Assembly (NCBI RefSeq): GCF_003332825.1 | Contig: NZ_QIRF01000005.1 | Location: 154,158-218,157, forward strand | Direction of reading: 5' to 3' | Origin: Dyella sp. C9 | GTDB taxonomy: Bacteria; Pseudomonadota; Gammaproteobacteria; Xanthomonadales; Rhodanobacteraceae | DNA length: 64,000 bases | Shown: piece after piece, positions 34,674-43,207 of the stretch | How the letters are laid out: each line of letters starts with the position of its first letter | Position numbering within the stretch: position 1 is the stretch's first letter | The notes under the pieces: model-generated | Told to the model about the DNA's origin: nothing | Seen by the model: the letters and a program-made list of their open reading frames with translations, nothing else | The model's database searches: none | Position numbers and translations under genes: made by a program

Positions 34674-34714
34674 CTAAGCAAACTTACGCAGCGCGATCGA
34701 GTAGTTGTACGGTT
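34674..34714 (+). promoter_or_regulatory. Regulon operator pair upstream of the truncated sulfatase
   Basis: The distal site is CTAAGCA-AACT-TACGCAG (34674-34691), then CGCGA, then the proximal site TCGAGTA-GTTG-TACGGTT (34697-34714). The spacing is 23 bp. The distal centre is 264 bp from the ATG at 34947, longer than at the other genes. Confidence 0.6.
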
Positions 34715-34946
34715 GTCGTGCATCTGCACCCAGCTCATCCTTCCGCTTGTCGACGCCTGGATCGATCATCTGTGCAGGACCTTCCCTTGGCGGATGCAAC
34801 GATGAAACGCGCCTTTCTTGCCCCGCGGCTCGAGCGTGCCTCGGGGCATTGGGGCGCCGGCTTAAGGTGATCGTCTAAGCCATCCTCTCTCAACCAGTGG
34901 ATGACTTCCCTGTTCGCAAACGCGGCGCTTCAAGGGGAGTTCGGCT

Positions 34947-36077
34947 ATGAAGCACAAAAGCGGTGCCGGGATAGTAGCGGAGCGCCACGGTGTGACTCAT
35001 GGTCATTGGCATTGGCGCGCGACACCTCGCTTCATTGCGATCGCACTTGGGATCGCCTCGTTGTTCGGCATGGAGGCCCTGGCTGCCGACTCAACGCCGC
35101 AGGACTCGACGCAAAAGACCTATGTGCTGCCACAGCCACCGCCACCCTTCAAGGGCGTGATCGGGCGAACCTACAAAGATTCCAAGCCCGACAAGATACC
35201 CGTCATCAAGGCCCCGTCTGGGGCGCCCAATGTGCTGCTCATCCTGATTGACGATGCCGGCTATGGCCAATGGGGCACCTTTGGCGGACAGGTACCCACA
35301 CCGAACCTCGATCGGCTCGCCAGGGAGGGGTTGCGCTACACGGAATTCCATACCACCGCGCTGTGCTCGCCCACGCGCGCAGCGTTGCTTACTGGACGGA
35401 ACCACCACTCCGCCGCCACGGGTGTCATCACAGAAATCGGTGAAGGCTATCCCGGCTATACCGGCCAGATTCCCGAAAGCACGGCGATGGTGTCCGAAAT
35501 CCTGCGCCAGAACGGCTACAGCACGGCCTGGATCGGCAAGAACCACAACATCGCTGATTGGGAAACCAGCATTTCTGGCCCCTACGACCGCTGGCCCACC
35601 CGCCAAGGCTTCGATCACTTTTATGGATTCGTGGGAGGCGATACCAGCCAATGGACACCAGCGCTATATCGCGATAACACGCCGATCGCGATGACCATTC
35701 CCAAGGGAAAGGAAGGTCATTACACACTTAACGACTCCCTGGCCGATGAGGTCATCAACTTCATTCATCAGGAAAAGTCCGTTACACCAGACCGCCCCTT
35801 CTTTGTCTACTACGCGCCTGGTGCCACGCATGCGCCACACCATGTCCCAAAGGAATGGATCGCAAAGTTCAAGGGTCAGTTTGACCAGGGGTGGGACAAG
35901 TACCGCGAGGAAACCTATCAGCGCCAGCTCAAGCTGGGTGTAATCCCGCCCGATGCAAAGCTCACGCCTCGGCCCAAGGAGATTCCGGCCTGGGATTCGC
36001 TGAGCGCGGACCAGAAACGCGTCGCGGAGCGTCTGATGGAGACCTTCGCCGCCTATACCGCGCAGACGAGCCCATGA
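34947..36077 (+). pseudogene. Type I arylsulfatase, C-terminally truncated
   Basis: The 376-residue product has a signal anchor region and the N-terminal part of an AtsA-type sulfatase. 'NVLLILIDDAGYGQWGTFGG' holds the metal-binding Asp pair, and CSPTRAALLTGR holds the cysteine that becomes formylglycine. It runs through 'IPAWDSLSADQKRVAERLMETFAAYTAQT' and then stops, exactly where family members continue with the helix leading to the 'DNG' metal motif and the catalytic Lys. Relatives are usually 550-780 residues. The stop overlaps the ATG of a thioesterase gene (ATGA), which looks like a deletion junction. The product is probably inactive. GGGGAG precedes the ATG. Confidence 0.85.
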
Positions 36078-36529
36078 CGCCCAACCCCGCCTACATTCAG
36101 GCCGTAAAGGAGAGCGTGCGCCGCTCGCCCTACCCGCAACTCATCGGCATGACCATCGACGAGCTACAGATCGACAGCTGCGTCATCGGCCTGGAGCTGG
36201 CTGAACGCCACTTGCAGCCCTTTGGCGTGGTGCATGGCGGCGTACTTGCCACGCTGATCGACACTGCTACGTTTTGGGCCGCTTTCCTGCGCCTGCCCGA
36301 GGATGCGGGCCTGGTGAACGTCGACCTCAAGCTCAACTACCTCAAGGCCACGACACGCGGCCACCTGCGCGCCGAAGGCCGTTGTCTGCGCGCAGGCCGG
36401 CAAATCAGCTATGCCGAAGCCCATGTTTTCGACGAGGCAGGCGAACTGGTCACGCACGGCACCTCCACGCTGATGGCGCTGCCTGGCAAGGGGCTGAGGC
36501 TGGAAGTGGCGAAGTTCCTGTCGGACTGA
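36074..36529 (+). CDS. PaaI-type hotdog-fold thioesterase
   Basis: The 151-residue protein has the hotdog thioesterase core 'LEL AERHLQPFGVVHGGVLATLIDTATFWAAFLRLPEDAGLVNVDLKLNYLKATTRGHLRAEGRCLRAGRQISYAEAHVFDEAGELVTHGTSTLM' (HGG with the general-base region 'TLIDTA'). It hydrolyses acyl-CoA or aryl-CoA thioesters. The start overlaps the sulfatase stop. This arrangement suggests its original promoter is gone and that it is now expressed from the sulfatase operator region. Confidence 0.9.
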   Translation: MTPNPAYIQAVKESVRRSPYPQLIGMTIDELQIDSCVIGLELAERHLQPFGVVHGGVLATLIDTATFWAAFLRLPEDAGLVNVDLKLNYLKATTRGHLRAEGRCLRAGRQISYAEAHVFDEAGELVTHGTSTLMALPGKGLRLEVAKFLSD

Positions 36530-36761
36530 GCGGCAGCACGCAGGGTTCTTCCCTCCCTGAGGATGTAGGTTCACACCGCTCGCCTATGGGATAGGAGACC
36601 GGGCTTCCAATCCCATGGCCTCAACGAGGCATCTATCTTTCGCCTTGGGCCTTAGTCTGACGGGGGCCTGCGCGCCCAACCGACCAATCGTTCCGCCCCT
36701 GCATAGCCTAGCCATCAATATTCGGTCTTCGGCTTTAGTGCCGCAGGAAATGGCGAAACAT

Positions 36762-36802
36762 CTAGGTAATTTTACCCTTTGCGTCTAGGTACATCCTCGC
36801 TT
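36762..36802 (+). promoter_or_regulatory. Regulon operator pair upstream of the lipoprotein sulfatase
   Basis: The distal site is CTAGGTA-ATTT-TACCCTT (36762-36779), then TGCGT, then the proximal site CTAGGTA-CATC-CTCGCTT (36785-36802). The spacing is 23 bp. The distal centre is 109 bp from the ATG at 36880. Confidence 0.7.
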
Positions 36803-36879
36803 CCGCGGACCATGGCCGTGCGCTGAAACTGCTCCACGTTGTCGCCACTTGCGGCCCATCACGTGAGGAGGTCTCGGTC

Positions 36880-38709
36880 ATGCGCTGGATATCAGGGTTG
36901 TCACGGACGGCCATAGCACTGTTGGTAGTGCTCGCGGTCGGTTGCTCCAACAACAATAATGGGTCGGCCAGCGAAGGTTCTACTGACGCCGCTGCGCCTG
37001 CGGCCCAGCAGGCGGCACCGGTCGCCCAAGCGTCGGCACCTGCTGCGCAAACTCCCGAACCAGCTGCGCAGGCTCCTGACCAGCAGGCTCAAGCCACTGA
37101 TCCGGCAGCTCAGTCCTCCACGCCTCCGACCAACAACAATTACCGGGGCAGCAAGCCCAACATCGTCTTGATCGTGGCCGATGACGTCGGCTGGGGAGAT
37201 CCGGGTGTTTACGGTGGAGGTGAAGGCCGCGGCATTCCCACGCCCAACCTTGATCGTCTCGCTGCTGAAGGCATGACGTTTTTCGACTTCTACGGCCAAC
37301 CCAGCTGCACACCCGGGCGCGCGGCCATCCAGACCGGGCGTATTCCCAATCGCAGCGGCATGACCACCGTGTCGTTCCAGGGCCAGGGTGGCGGCCTTCC
37401 GCATGCCGAGTGGACCTTGGCCTCTGTATTGAAGGGCGCCAATTACCAGACATTCTTCGTGGGCAAGTGGCATCTCGGCGAATCGGACTACGCGTTGCCT
37501 AACGCCCACGGTTACGACGTGATGAAGTACACCCTTCTGTATCACCTCAACGCCTACACCTACACCGATCCCAAGTGGTTTCCGGACATGAGCCCGGAAC
37601 TCCGGCAGCTTTTCACCAAGTCCACCCTGGGTGCGCTGGAAGGCAACGCGGGCGAGAAGCCCAAGGAGCTTTGGAAGGTCAATGGTGAGTATGTGGACAC
37701 CCCTGAAAAAGGCGTCGTGGGCATTCCCTTCATCGACGGATATGTCGAGAAGGCTTCGCTGGATTACCTCGACAACGCTGGTAAATCGGGCAAGCCATTC
37801 TTCATGAGCATCAACTTCATGAAGGTTCATCAGCCCAACCTGCCGCATCCTGATTTTATCGGCAAGTCGCTCTCCAAGAGCAAGTATGCCGACTCGATGG
37901 TTGAACTCGATACCCGGGTTGGACGCATCCTGGACAAGATCAAGCAGCTTGGCATCGAGAACAATACGCTGGTCGTTTTCACGACCGACAACGGCGCCTG
38001 GCAGGACGTGTATCCGGATGCTGGTTACACGCCGTTCCGTGGCACCAAAGGCACCGTGCGCGAAGGTGGCGCCCGCGTGCCGGCGATCATCGCCTGGCCG
38101 GGACACATCAAGGCCAACACGCGCAACTACGACATTCTTGGCAGCCTGGATTTCATGGCGACGTTTGCCAATCTCGCCGGCCTGAATCTTCCGACCAATG
38201 ACCGCGACGGCAAGCCGATCATTTTCGACAGTATCGACATGTCGCCCGTACTGTTCGGAACTGGCAAATCGGCCCGCAAGTCCTGGTTCTATTTCACCGA
38301 GAATGAACTCTCGCCTGGTGCCGTTCGCATCGGCAACTACAAGGCCGTGTTCAACCTGCGCGGGGACGACGGTTCCAGCACGGGCGGTCTGGCCGTGGAC
38401 AGCAACCTGGGCTGGAAGGGTGAAGAGAAGTACGTAGCGACGGTGCCGCAGATCTTCGACCTTTGGCAGGACCCGCAGGAGCGTTACGACCTTTTCATGA
38501 ACAATTTCACGGAACGCACCTGGACCCTACCGGCCTTCAGCCAGGCCATCAAGGAGTTGATGCAGACCTATGTGAAGTACCCGCCACGCAAGCAGCAGAG
38601 TGAGGCTTACTCGGGCCCCATCACGCTGCAGCAATACGAGCGCTTCCAGCATGTCCGCGACGCTTTGCAGAAGGAAGGCTACAACATCGCCCCCGGTGGC
38701 GGCGACTGA
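36880..38709 (+). CDS. Type I sulfatase, lipoprotein
   Basis: The 609-residue protein has a lipoprotein signal with lipobox LAVGC (Cys22), then a 60-residue Ala/Gln/Pro-rich linker, and the sulfatase domain. 'NIVLIVADDVGWGDPGVYGG' holds the metal Asp pair; the formylglycine cysteine is in CTPGRAAIQTGR; 'VVFTTDNGAW' is the DNG motif; and 'FRGTKGTVREGGARVPAIIAWPG' has the catalytic Lys. All active-site elements are present. It should hydrolyse a sulfate ester at the periplasmic face, but needs a formylglycine-generating enzyme that is not in this window. The substrate is unknown. It converges with a second sulfatase gene. Confidence 0.95.
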   Translation: MRWISGLSRTAIALLVVLAVGCSNNNNGSASEGSTDAAAPAAQQAAPVAQASAPAAQTPEPAAQAPDQQAQATDPAAQSSTPPTNNNYRGSKPNIVLIVADDVGWGDPGVYGGGEGRGIPTPNLDRLAAEGMTFFDFYGQPSCTPGRAAIQTGRIPNRSGMTTVSFQGQGGGLPHAEWTLASVLKGANYQTFFVGKWHLGESDYALPNAHGYDVMKYTLLYHLNAYTYTDPKWFPDMSPELRQLFTKSTLGALEGNAGEKPKELWKVNGEYVDTPEKGVVGIPFIDGYVEKASLDYLDNAGKSGKPFFMSINFMKVHQPNLPHPDFIGKSLSKSKYADSMVELDTRVGRILDKIKQLGIENNTLVVFTTDNGAWQDVYPDAGYTPFRGTKGTVREGGARVPAIIAWPGHIKANTRNYDILGSLDFMATFANLAGLNLPTNDRDGKPIIFDSIDMSPVLFGTGKSARKSWFYFTENELSPGAVRIGNYKAVFNLRGDDGSSTGGLAVDSNLGWKGEEKYVATVPQIFDLWQDPQERYDLFMNNFTERTWTLPAFSQAIKELMQTYVKYPPRKQQSEAYSGPITLQQYERFQHVRDALQKEGYNIAPGGGD

Positions 38710-38792
38710 CGCCATATGCCCATGGACGGGCTCCAGACTTGCCGCGGACATCGGCCCAATAGCATCAGGGAACCGCTGAAACGACCCATTTG

Positions 38793-38868
38793 GACGACGC
38801 ACCACCTGCCACGGGCTGGTGCGCCGTCCTCATGGCGAGAAGGGCGCAGGAATACCTGCGCCCTTCTC
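38793..38868. terminator. Two hairpins between convergent sulfatase genes
   Basis: The first stem is GACGACGCACCA / TGGTGCGCCGTC (one G-U pair). The second is a perfect 14-bp stem GAGAAGGGCGCAGG / CCTGCGCCCTTCTC with an AATA loop at 38837-38868. No strong T-run follows either, so this is a probable bidirectional terminator. Confidence 0.65.
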
Positions 38869-38916
38869 CTTGCTACAGCCCATAACCGCAAAGGGCCATG
38901 AAGCGGGCGCTCCCTG

Positions 38917-40389
38917 CTACTTCGGCTTATACGGATCGGGCGTGCCCATCGGTATCGGAGGGTATTTCTTCAAACTCGCCTCCCAGTCGGTGAGGATCTT
39001 GCCCATGGGTACGATGACCCAGGTCTCCTTGACGGAGACATTGCGCTCTTCCTTGATGTCGGTCAGCAAGTTGAAGATCCACGGACCGGCCAGCACCTGT
39101 GGCGGGTCATACATGTTCACCTGCCAGATGAGGTGCATCTTCCAATTGCGCCACTTCACGGCATAGAGCTTGTCCGCGACATAGACGGGAAAACCTTCCC
39201 GGTTGGACTTCTCTTGCTTGCCGAGAAAAAAGTCCATCTGGTCGACGCCGTCGATCGCACGATCCTTGGGTACTTCTGCGCCGGCGACGTGCGCGAGCGT
39301 CGGAAACATGTCAACGACATGCACGATCTCGTTGCTTACCCGGCCCGCCGGGATCTTGCCGGGCCAACGAATAATGAAGGGCGCCCGCAGGGAGCCCCCC
39401 ATGGCAGTGAAGTAGGTTCCGCGCCAAAGCCCGCTATCGCCCTCCCATGGGTCGGTCCCTTCCGGCCCATTGTCACTGGCAAACACCACGATGGTGTTGT
39501 CCTCGATGCCTGCCTGCTTGATCGCATCGAGAATCTCACCGGTCCGGTAGTCCATTTCGGCCAGCGAGTCGGCCCAGTCCCCATTGCCGGTCTTGCCGGC
39601 GAACCCCGGACCCGGAATGGTCGGCATGTGCACCATCGACGACGATACATAGGCAAAGAACAGCTTTCCGGCGGCCGCATTGCGCTCGATGAAGGCGATG
39701 GCCCGGCTGGTTATCTCTGTCTCCATGGTCCGCCGTGTTTCCAGGGTCAGCTCCCCGACCTGCCTGGCGTTCGCTCCCTTGTGCGCTTCGTAAATGGGCT
39801 CCAGCGGCGCAATCTCCGGGCTCCAACCCTGTTTCGCGCCCACGGCTGGCCAAAGCCCGTTGCTCTGTGTCTGGGCGGGCCACATGGCTTCGTCATAGGT
39901 GCGAGGAATGCCGAACCATTCGTCAAATCCACGCCGATGCGGCAAACGGCCTTCCTCTCTGCCGAGGTGCCATTTTCCCCACATGCCGGTTGCGTAACCC
40001 TGCCGGGACAGCAGCTGCGCAACGGTGACCTCCCACTGCGTCAATCCTTCGTGCTGACCTCCCATCGGCACGGCATAGGTACCCGAGCGGAAGGAGAAGC
40101 GTCCCGTCATCAAGGCGGAGCGTGTGGGCGTGCATTGGGCCTCGACATTGAAGTTGGTCAGCCGAAAGCCCTCGGTCGCCAACCGGTCGATTCTTGGGGT
40201 TGGTGCTCCCCGAAGGACGCCTCCGCCATAGACCCCAAGCTCGCCGTATCCCAGGTTGTCGACGAGGATGAAGACGATGTTGGGGCGCTGCGACTGGGCA
40301 GGCTGCCCGTCTTCCGGCCTCGAAATGGCCCGCATAAGCGACAGGACCCATGCGAGCGCGACGGCCGCCATCCGCAGAATCGCTTTCAT
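38917..40389 (-). CDS. Type I sulfatase with altered active-site motifs
   Basis: The 490-residue protein has an N-terminal signal-like segment (AVALAWVLSLMRAISR) and a sulfatase domain with the formylglycine cysteine in CTPTRSALMTGR. It differs from the canonical set: the first metal motif reads LVDNLGYGE (Asp-Asn, not Asp-Asp), and the segment after SDNG reads 'RGTYFTAMGGSLRAP', where 'KGxxxEGGxRxP' is usual, so the catalytic Lys is Tyr. Sulfatases of this subtype are recognisable from memory, so this may be a natural subfamily. A double operator lies upstream. Confidence 0.9.
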   Translation of the reverse strand: MKAILRMAAVALAWVLSLMRAISRPEDGQPAQSQRPNIVFILVDNLGYGELGVYGGGVLRGAPTPRIDRLATEGFRLTNFNVEAQCTPTRSALMTGRFSFRSGTYAVPMGGQHEGLTQWEVTVAQLLSRQGYATGMWGKWHLGREEGRLPHRRGFDEWFGIPRTYDEAMWPAQTQSNGLWPAVGAKQGWSPEIAPLEPIYEAHKGANARQVGELTLETRRTMETEITSRAIAFIERNAAAGKLFFAYVSSSMVHMPTIPGPGFAGKTGNGDWADSLAEMDYRTGEILDAIKQAGIEDNTIVVFASDNGPEGTDPWEGDSGLWRGTYFTAMGGSLRAPFIIRWPGKIPAGRVSNEIVHVVDMFPTLAHVAGAEVPKDRAIDGVDQMDFFLGKQEKSNREGFPVYVADKLYAVKWRNWKMHLIWQVNMYDPPQVLAGPWIFNLLTDIKEERNVSVKETWVIVPMGKILTDWEASLKKYPPIPMGTPDPYKPK

Positions 40390-40452
40390 GTCCTTGACTC
40401 CACTGCCCCGGACAAGTCCCGCACAGCGTGCGCGCCTGCAGGGAGCGGAAGC

Positions 40453-40493
40453 GACTGCAAATCTACGCAGCGGGGCTACGTAGAATTACGTAC
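40453..40493 (-). promoter_or_regulatory. Regulon operator pair upstream of the sulfatase gene
   Basis: On the minus strand the distal site is GTACGTA-ATTC-TACGTAG (40476-40493), then CCCCG, then the proximal site CTGCGTA-GATT-TGCAGTC (40453-40470). The spacing is 23 bp. The distal centre is 95 bp from the ATG at 40389. The remainder of the 357-bp gap to the secreted protein gene at 40748 shows nothing else. Confidence 0.7.
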
Positions 40494-40747
40494 TCGATAC
40501 CTTGCTTTTAAAAGGCCCGCGTTGGAGGGCAAGTGGATGAAGCGAACAGAAGGCGTTCAAGGTCGAAAGATCCAGAGGCCGAATCACTCCACCTTGAGTC
40601 ATTGAGGCGTAGCGTCGAGGGGTTGGGCCTGCCATCAAGGGCTCAACGAGACCTCCCGGCCATCGCAAGTGGTTGGCGTTCGAGGTTCGATGCGCCATGG
40701 CCAAGAGGGTCAAACCTACCGAGGCGATCTCATTGTGAGGAGACACC

Positions 40748-41302
40748 ATGAAACGTATCCAAGCCATGTTTTCCGCGATTGCTCTTTTGATCTTCGCCGC
40801 AACCATTTCCTTGCATACCCCTCCCCTGCACGCCCAGGCACTGGTTAGCGTCACATGCGCCTTGGGCGTTGATGACGCGACCTACTCACCGGGCCTGACC
40901 AACACCTCGCAGACCATCACGTTCAACGACAATCAGCTGCTCGCCAATTGCGTGGATACCGGGGACCTGACGCTAAACGGCGGCAGTGAGCAAAGCAGCG
41001 GCTCTTACGTGGGCTCCTGCACGGCAATCACCATGCCCGGGCCTTATCAAGCTGTTTTTCACTGGAATAACGCTGCGCAGAGCATCAGCGTTGTGCAGGT
41101 GACTCAAGCCGTCGTCACCAAGGTTGCAGACGGCACCGCAACGGTGGAGCGCACGGGGACCGTCGCCAGTGGCCTTGCCCAGGGAGCCGCCTTCGTACAG
41201 GTGATTGCGCTGCCTGTACTCGATCCCTTGCTCTGCAGCTCTTCGACGGGCGTGGTCTCCAACTCCGGCACCGTCGTTTCGACCGAACTCCTGTCGCTTT
41301 GA
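40748..41302 (+). CDS. Secreted protein of unknown function
   Basis: The 184-residue protein has a signal peptide (to LHAQ) and a beta-rich, Thr/Ser/Val-rich body with four cysteines ('VSVTCALGVDDATYSPGLTNTSQTITFNDNQLLANCVDTGDLTLNGGSEQSSGSYVGSCTAITMPGPYQAVFHW'). No family is recognised. Its neighbour downstream is a passenger-less autotransporter-type barrel. The ATG is preceded by GTGAGGAGACACC, a good ribosome site. Confidence 0.65.
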   Translation: MKRIQAMFSAIALLIFAATISLHTPPLHAQALVSVTCALGVDDATYSPGLTNTSQTITFNDNQLLANCVDTGDLTLNGGSEQSSGSYVGSCTAITMPGPYQAVFHWNNAAQSISVVQVTQAVVTKVADGTATVERTGTVASGLAQGAAFVQVIALPVLDPLLCSSSTGVVSNSGTVVSTELLSL

Positions 41303-41561
41303 TAGCCAAGCCGGGCTTCGCAGTGTTGGTGAGCTGACCAGATCCTGCATTGACTGGTCGCCGCTCGCACTGCAAGCCCATAGGTCTGGTTGGCTCTGTT
41401 CATCGGATGGGGCCGCAGGTTGTAGCGCGCGACAGGATTACCACCTGTAGTGAGGGTCAAGATTCCACGCGTATCCCATCGCCGCACGACTCACGCCCTG
41501 TCGACTGAGCCGGGCGTATGGGTAACAGGGATTACGTGTCCTCGCGGAGAACGGGCCGGCC

Positions 41562-42740
41562 ATGCGCCTTGCCACTGCCAATGGGGCGACATGCGCAACG
41601 AACCTCCAGCCAGAGCGTTCCTGCGAGGTCGCACGCGCTCGCGCGACGTCCGGGCTTCTAAGTCGCATCAGCGCGGCCGCCCTTCTCGCGTGCGGGCTCG
41701 ATGCAACAGCGCATGCCCAGACCGAGAGCATCGCCGGGTCGCAGGCAACCACTTACGGCGTCATCCAGCCCTTGGCTCGTCAGATGGGCATGGCCTCCGT
41801 GGGCACACTCCAGGAGCGCATCGGCAACACCTTGTCGCCCACCCTTGGCATGGACGGGACTGACGGTTGGTGGACCCCACCCAGCAGTTGGGTCCGCGTC
41901 CTGGGACAGCAATTGGACAACCATTACCGCGCGCCTACTGATCCCCAGGTGACAGGCGACCTGCTCGGTGTCCAGGCGGGCGTCGATCTATGGCGCGATC
42001 ACCAGCCTTCCGGGCAGACAGATGCGGTAGGTGTCTATTTCGCCTATACCCATAGTCGCGGCGACGTCAGCAGTCAGCTCACCGAACCGAGTACAGCCGA
42101 TCACGAGACCGTATCGACGGGAACAACGAGGCTCGACGGGTATGGCGGTGGCCTGTATTGGACGCACCTCGGGTCGGGTGGCTGGTACACCGACGCCGTA
42201 CTCCAGGGCACCCACTACGACGGCCATGCCAGCACCGCCTACAGCTATCTCCCCGTCTCGGGCGAGGGTTTCCTGGCCTCTTTGGAAAGCGGCTACCCGA
42301 TCGCCTTCCACCTCGGCGCGCCATTTGTCCTTGTGCCGCAGGCGCAGCTGGTCTGGCAGCACACGAGTTTCAGTTCCGGGAACGATGGGCTTGGTGAAGT
42401 GGACCTGGACAGCAGCTCGGGCGTCAGTGGTCGACTGGGCTTGCTTGGGCAGTGGACGCTCAGCGGCGATGACGGAGACGTTTTTCAGCCCTACCTGCGC
42501 ACCAATGTCTGGCGGGATTGGAGTGGTGAAGTCAGCACCACGTATGCGGGTACCGTCGCCATCCCCGTGCAGCAGCAAATCACCCGCATCGATGTGGCGG
42601 CAGGCCTCACCGCCACGATCGATCCTCGCCGGCACCTGGGTTTCTACGTTCAAATCGGCGACCGCTTCACCCTCACCGACTCTGAGCACAGACGCCAGGA
42701 TGGCGTGTGGGGGAGCGGAGGTTTGCGCTTGAGCTGGTGA
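41562..42740 (+). CDS. Autotransporter-type outer-membrane barrel without passenger domain
   Basis: The 392-residue protein is predicted as exported (signal around SAAALLACGLDATAHAQ), with only about 60 residues before a classical autotransporter beta-barrel: 'GWWTPPSSWVRVLGQQLDNHYRA', 'GVQAGVDLW', 'VGVYFAYTHSRGDV', 'RLDGYGGGLYWTHLGSGGWYTDAVLQGTHYDGHA', 'GEGFLASLESGYPI', 'RRHLGFYVQIGDRFTLTDSEHRRQDGVWGSGGLRLSW'. The usual large passenger domain is missing. It might export or display a separate small protein (perhaps the preceding gene), or be a remnant. Confidence 0.75.
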   Translation: MRLATANGATCATNLQPERSCEVARARATSGLLSRISAAALLACGLDATAHAQTESIAGSQATTYGVIQPLARQMGMASVGTLQERIGNTLSPTLGMDGTDGWWTPPSSWVRVLGQQLDNHYRAPTDPQVTGDLLGVQAGVDLWRDHQPSGQTDAVGVYFAYTHSRGDVSSQLTEPSTADHETVSTGTTRLDGYGGGLYWTHLGSGGWYTDAVLQGTHYDGHASTAYSYLPVSGEGFLASLESGYPIAFHLGAPFVLVPQAQLVWQHTSFSSGNDGLGEVDLDSSSGVSGRLGLLGQWTLSGDDGDVFQPYLRTNVWRDWSGEVSTTYAGTVAIPVQQQITRIDVAAGLTATIDPRRHLGFYVQIGDRFTLTDSEHRRQDGVWGSGGLRLSW

Positions 42741-43207
42741 GCGGCAAACCGCAGAACTGGGCTTGGGCCATCGCGCCTCCAAACGCGACCGCCTCGCAAA
42801 GGCCCTGCCGCTGAAAGATCGCGCTACGGCCCCGGTGACTGCGCGCCGCGGCTATCCCTGTCGGCTTGCCCAATACGACGAGATATCAGTCACTTGATGG
42901 CATCCAAGGTCTTGCGCTCGCTTGGATCGGACCGTTTTGACATAATCGCGCGTCGTTTGCGCATCAGCTCATGGCGCAACGAATGACAGGGGCTCCACCA
43001 GCAGACTCACGGCTCGCCTGACAAGGGGGCCTGCTTTCGTTCGCCGTCGAACGATGAATGTCCACCGGACGACGATTGGCATCGCGTTGGGTTCGTACTT
43101 CATAAATGCAATGCAACCGATTGAAAGCGCATTCAATGGGCGCTTTCTGGCGGCCCGAGTATTTGTACGACGCACTCCTCATCCACCTTGCCCGGAGCAA
43201 CAAGCAC
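42741..43207. other. Intergenic stretch before the large autotransporter
   Basis: About 470 bp with no convincing gene on either strand and no copy of the regulon operator. It presumably holds the promoter of the autotransporter gene, which I could not identify. Confidence 0.4.
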
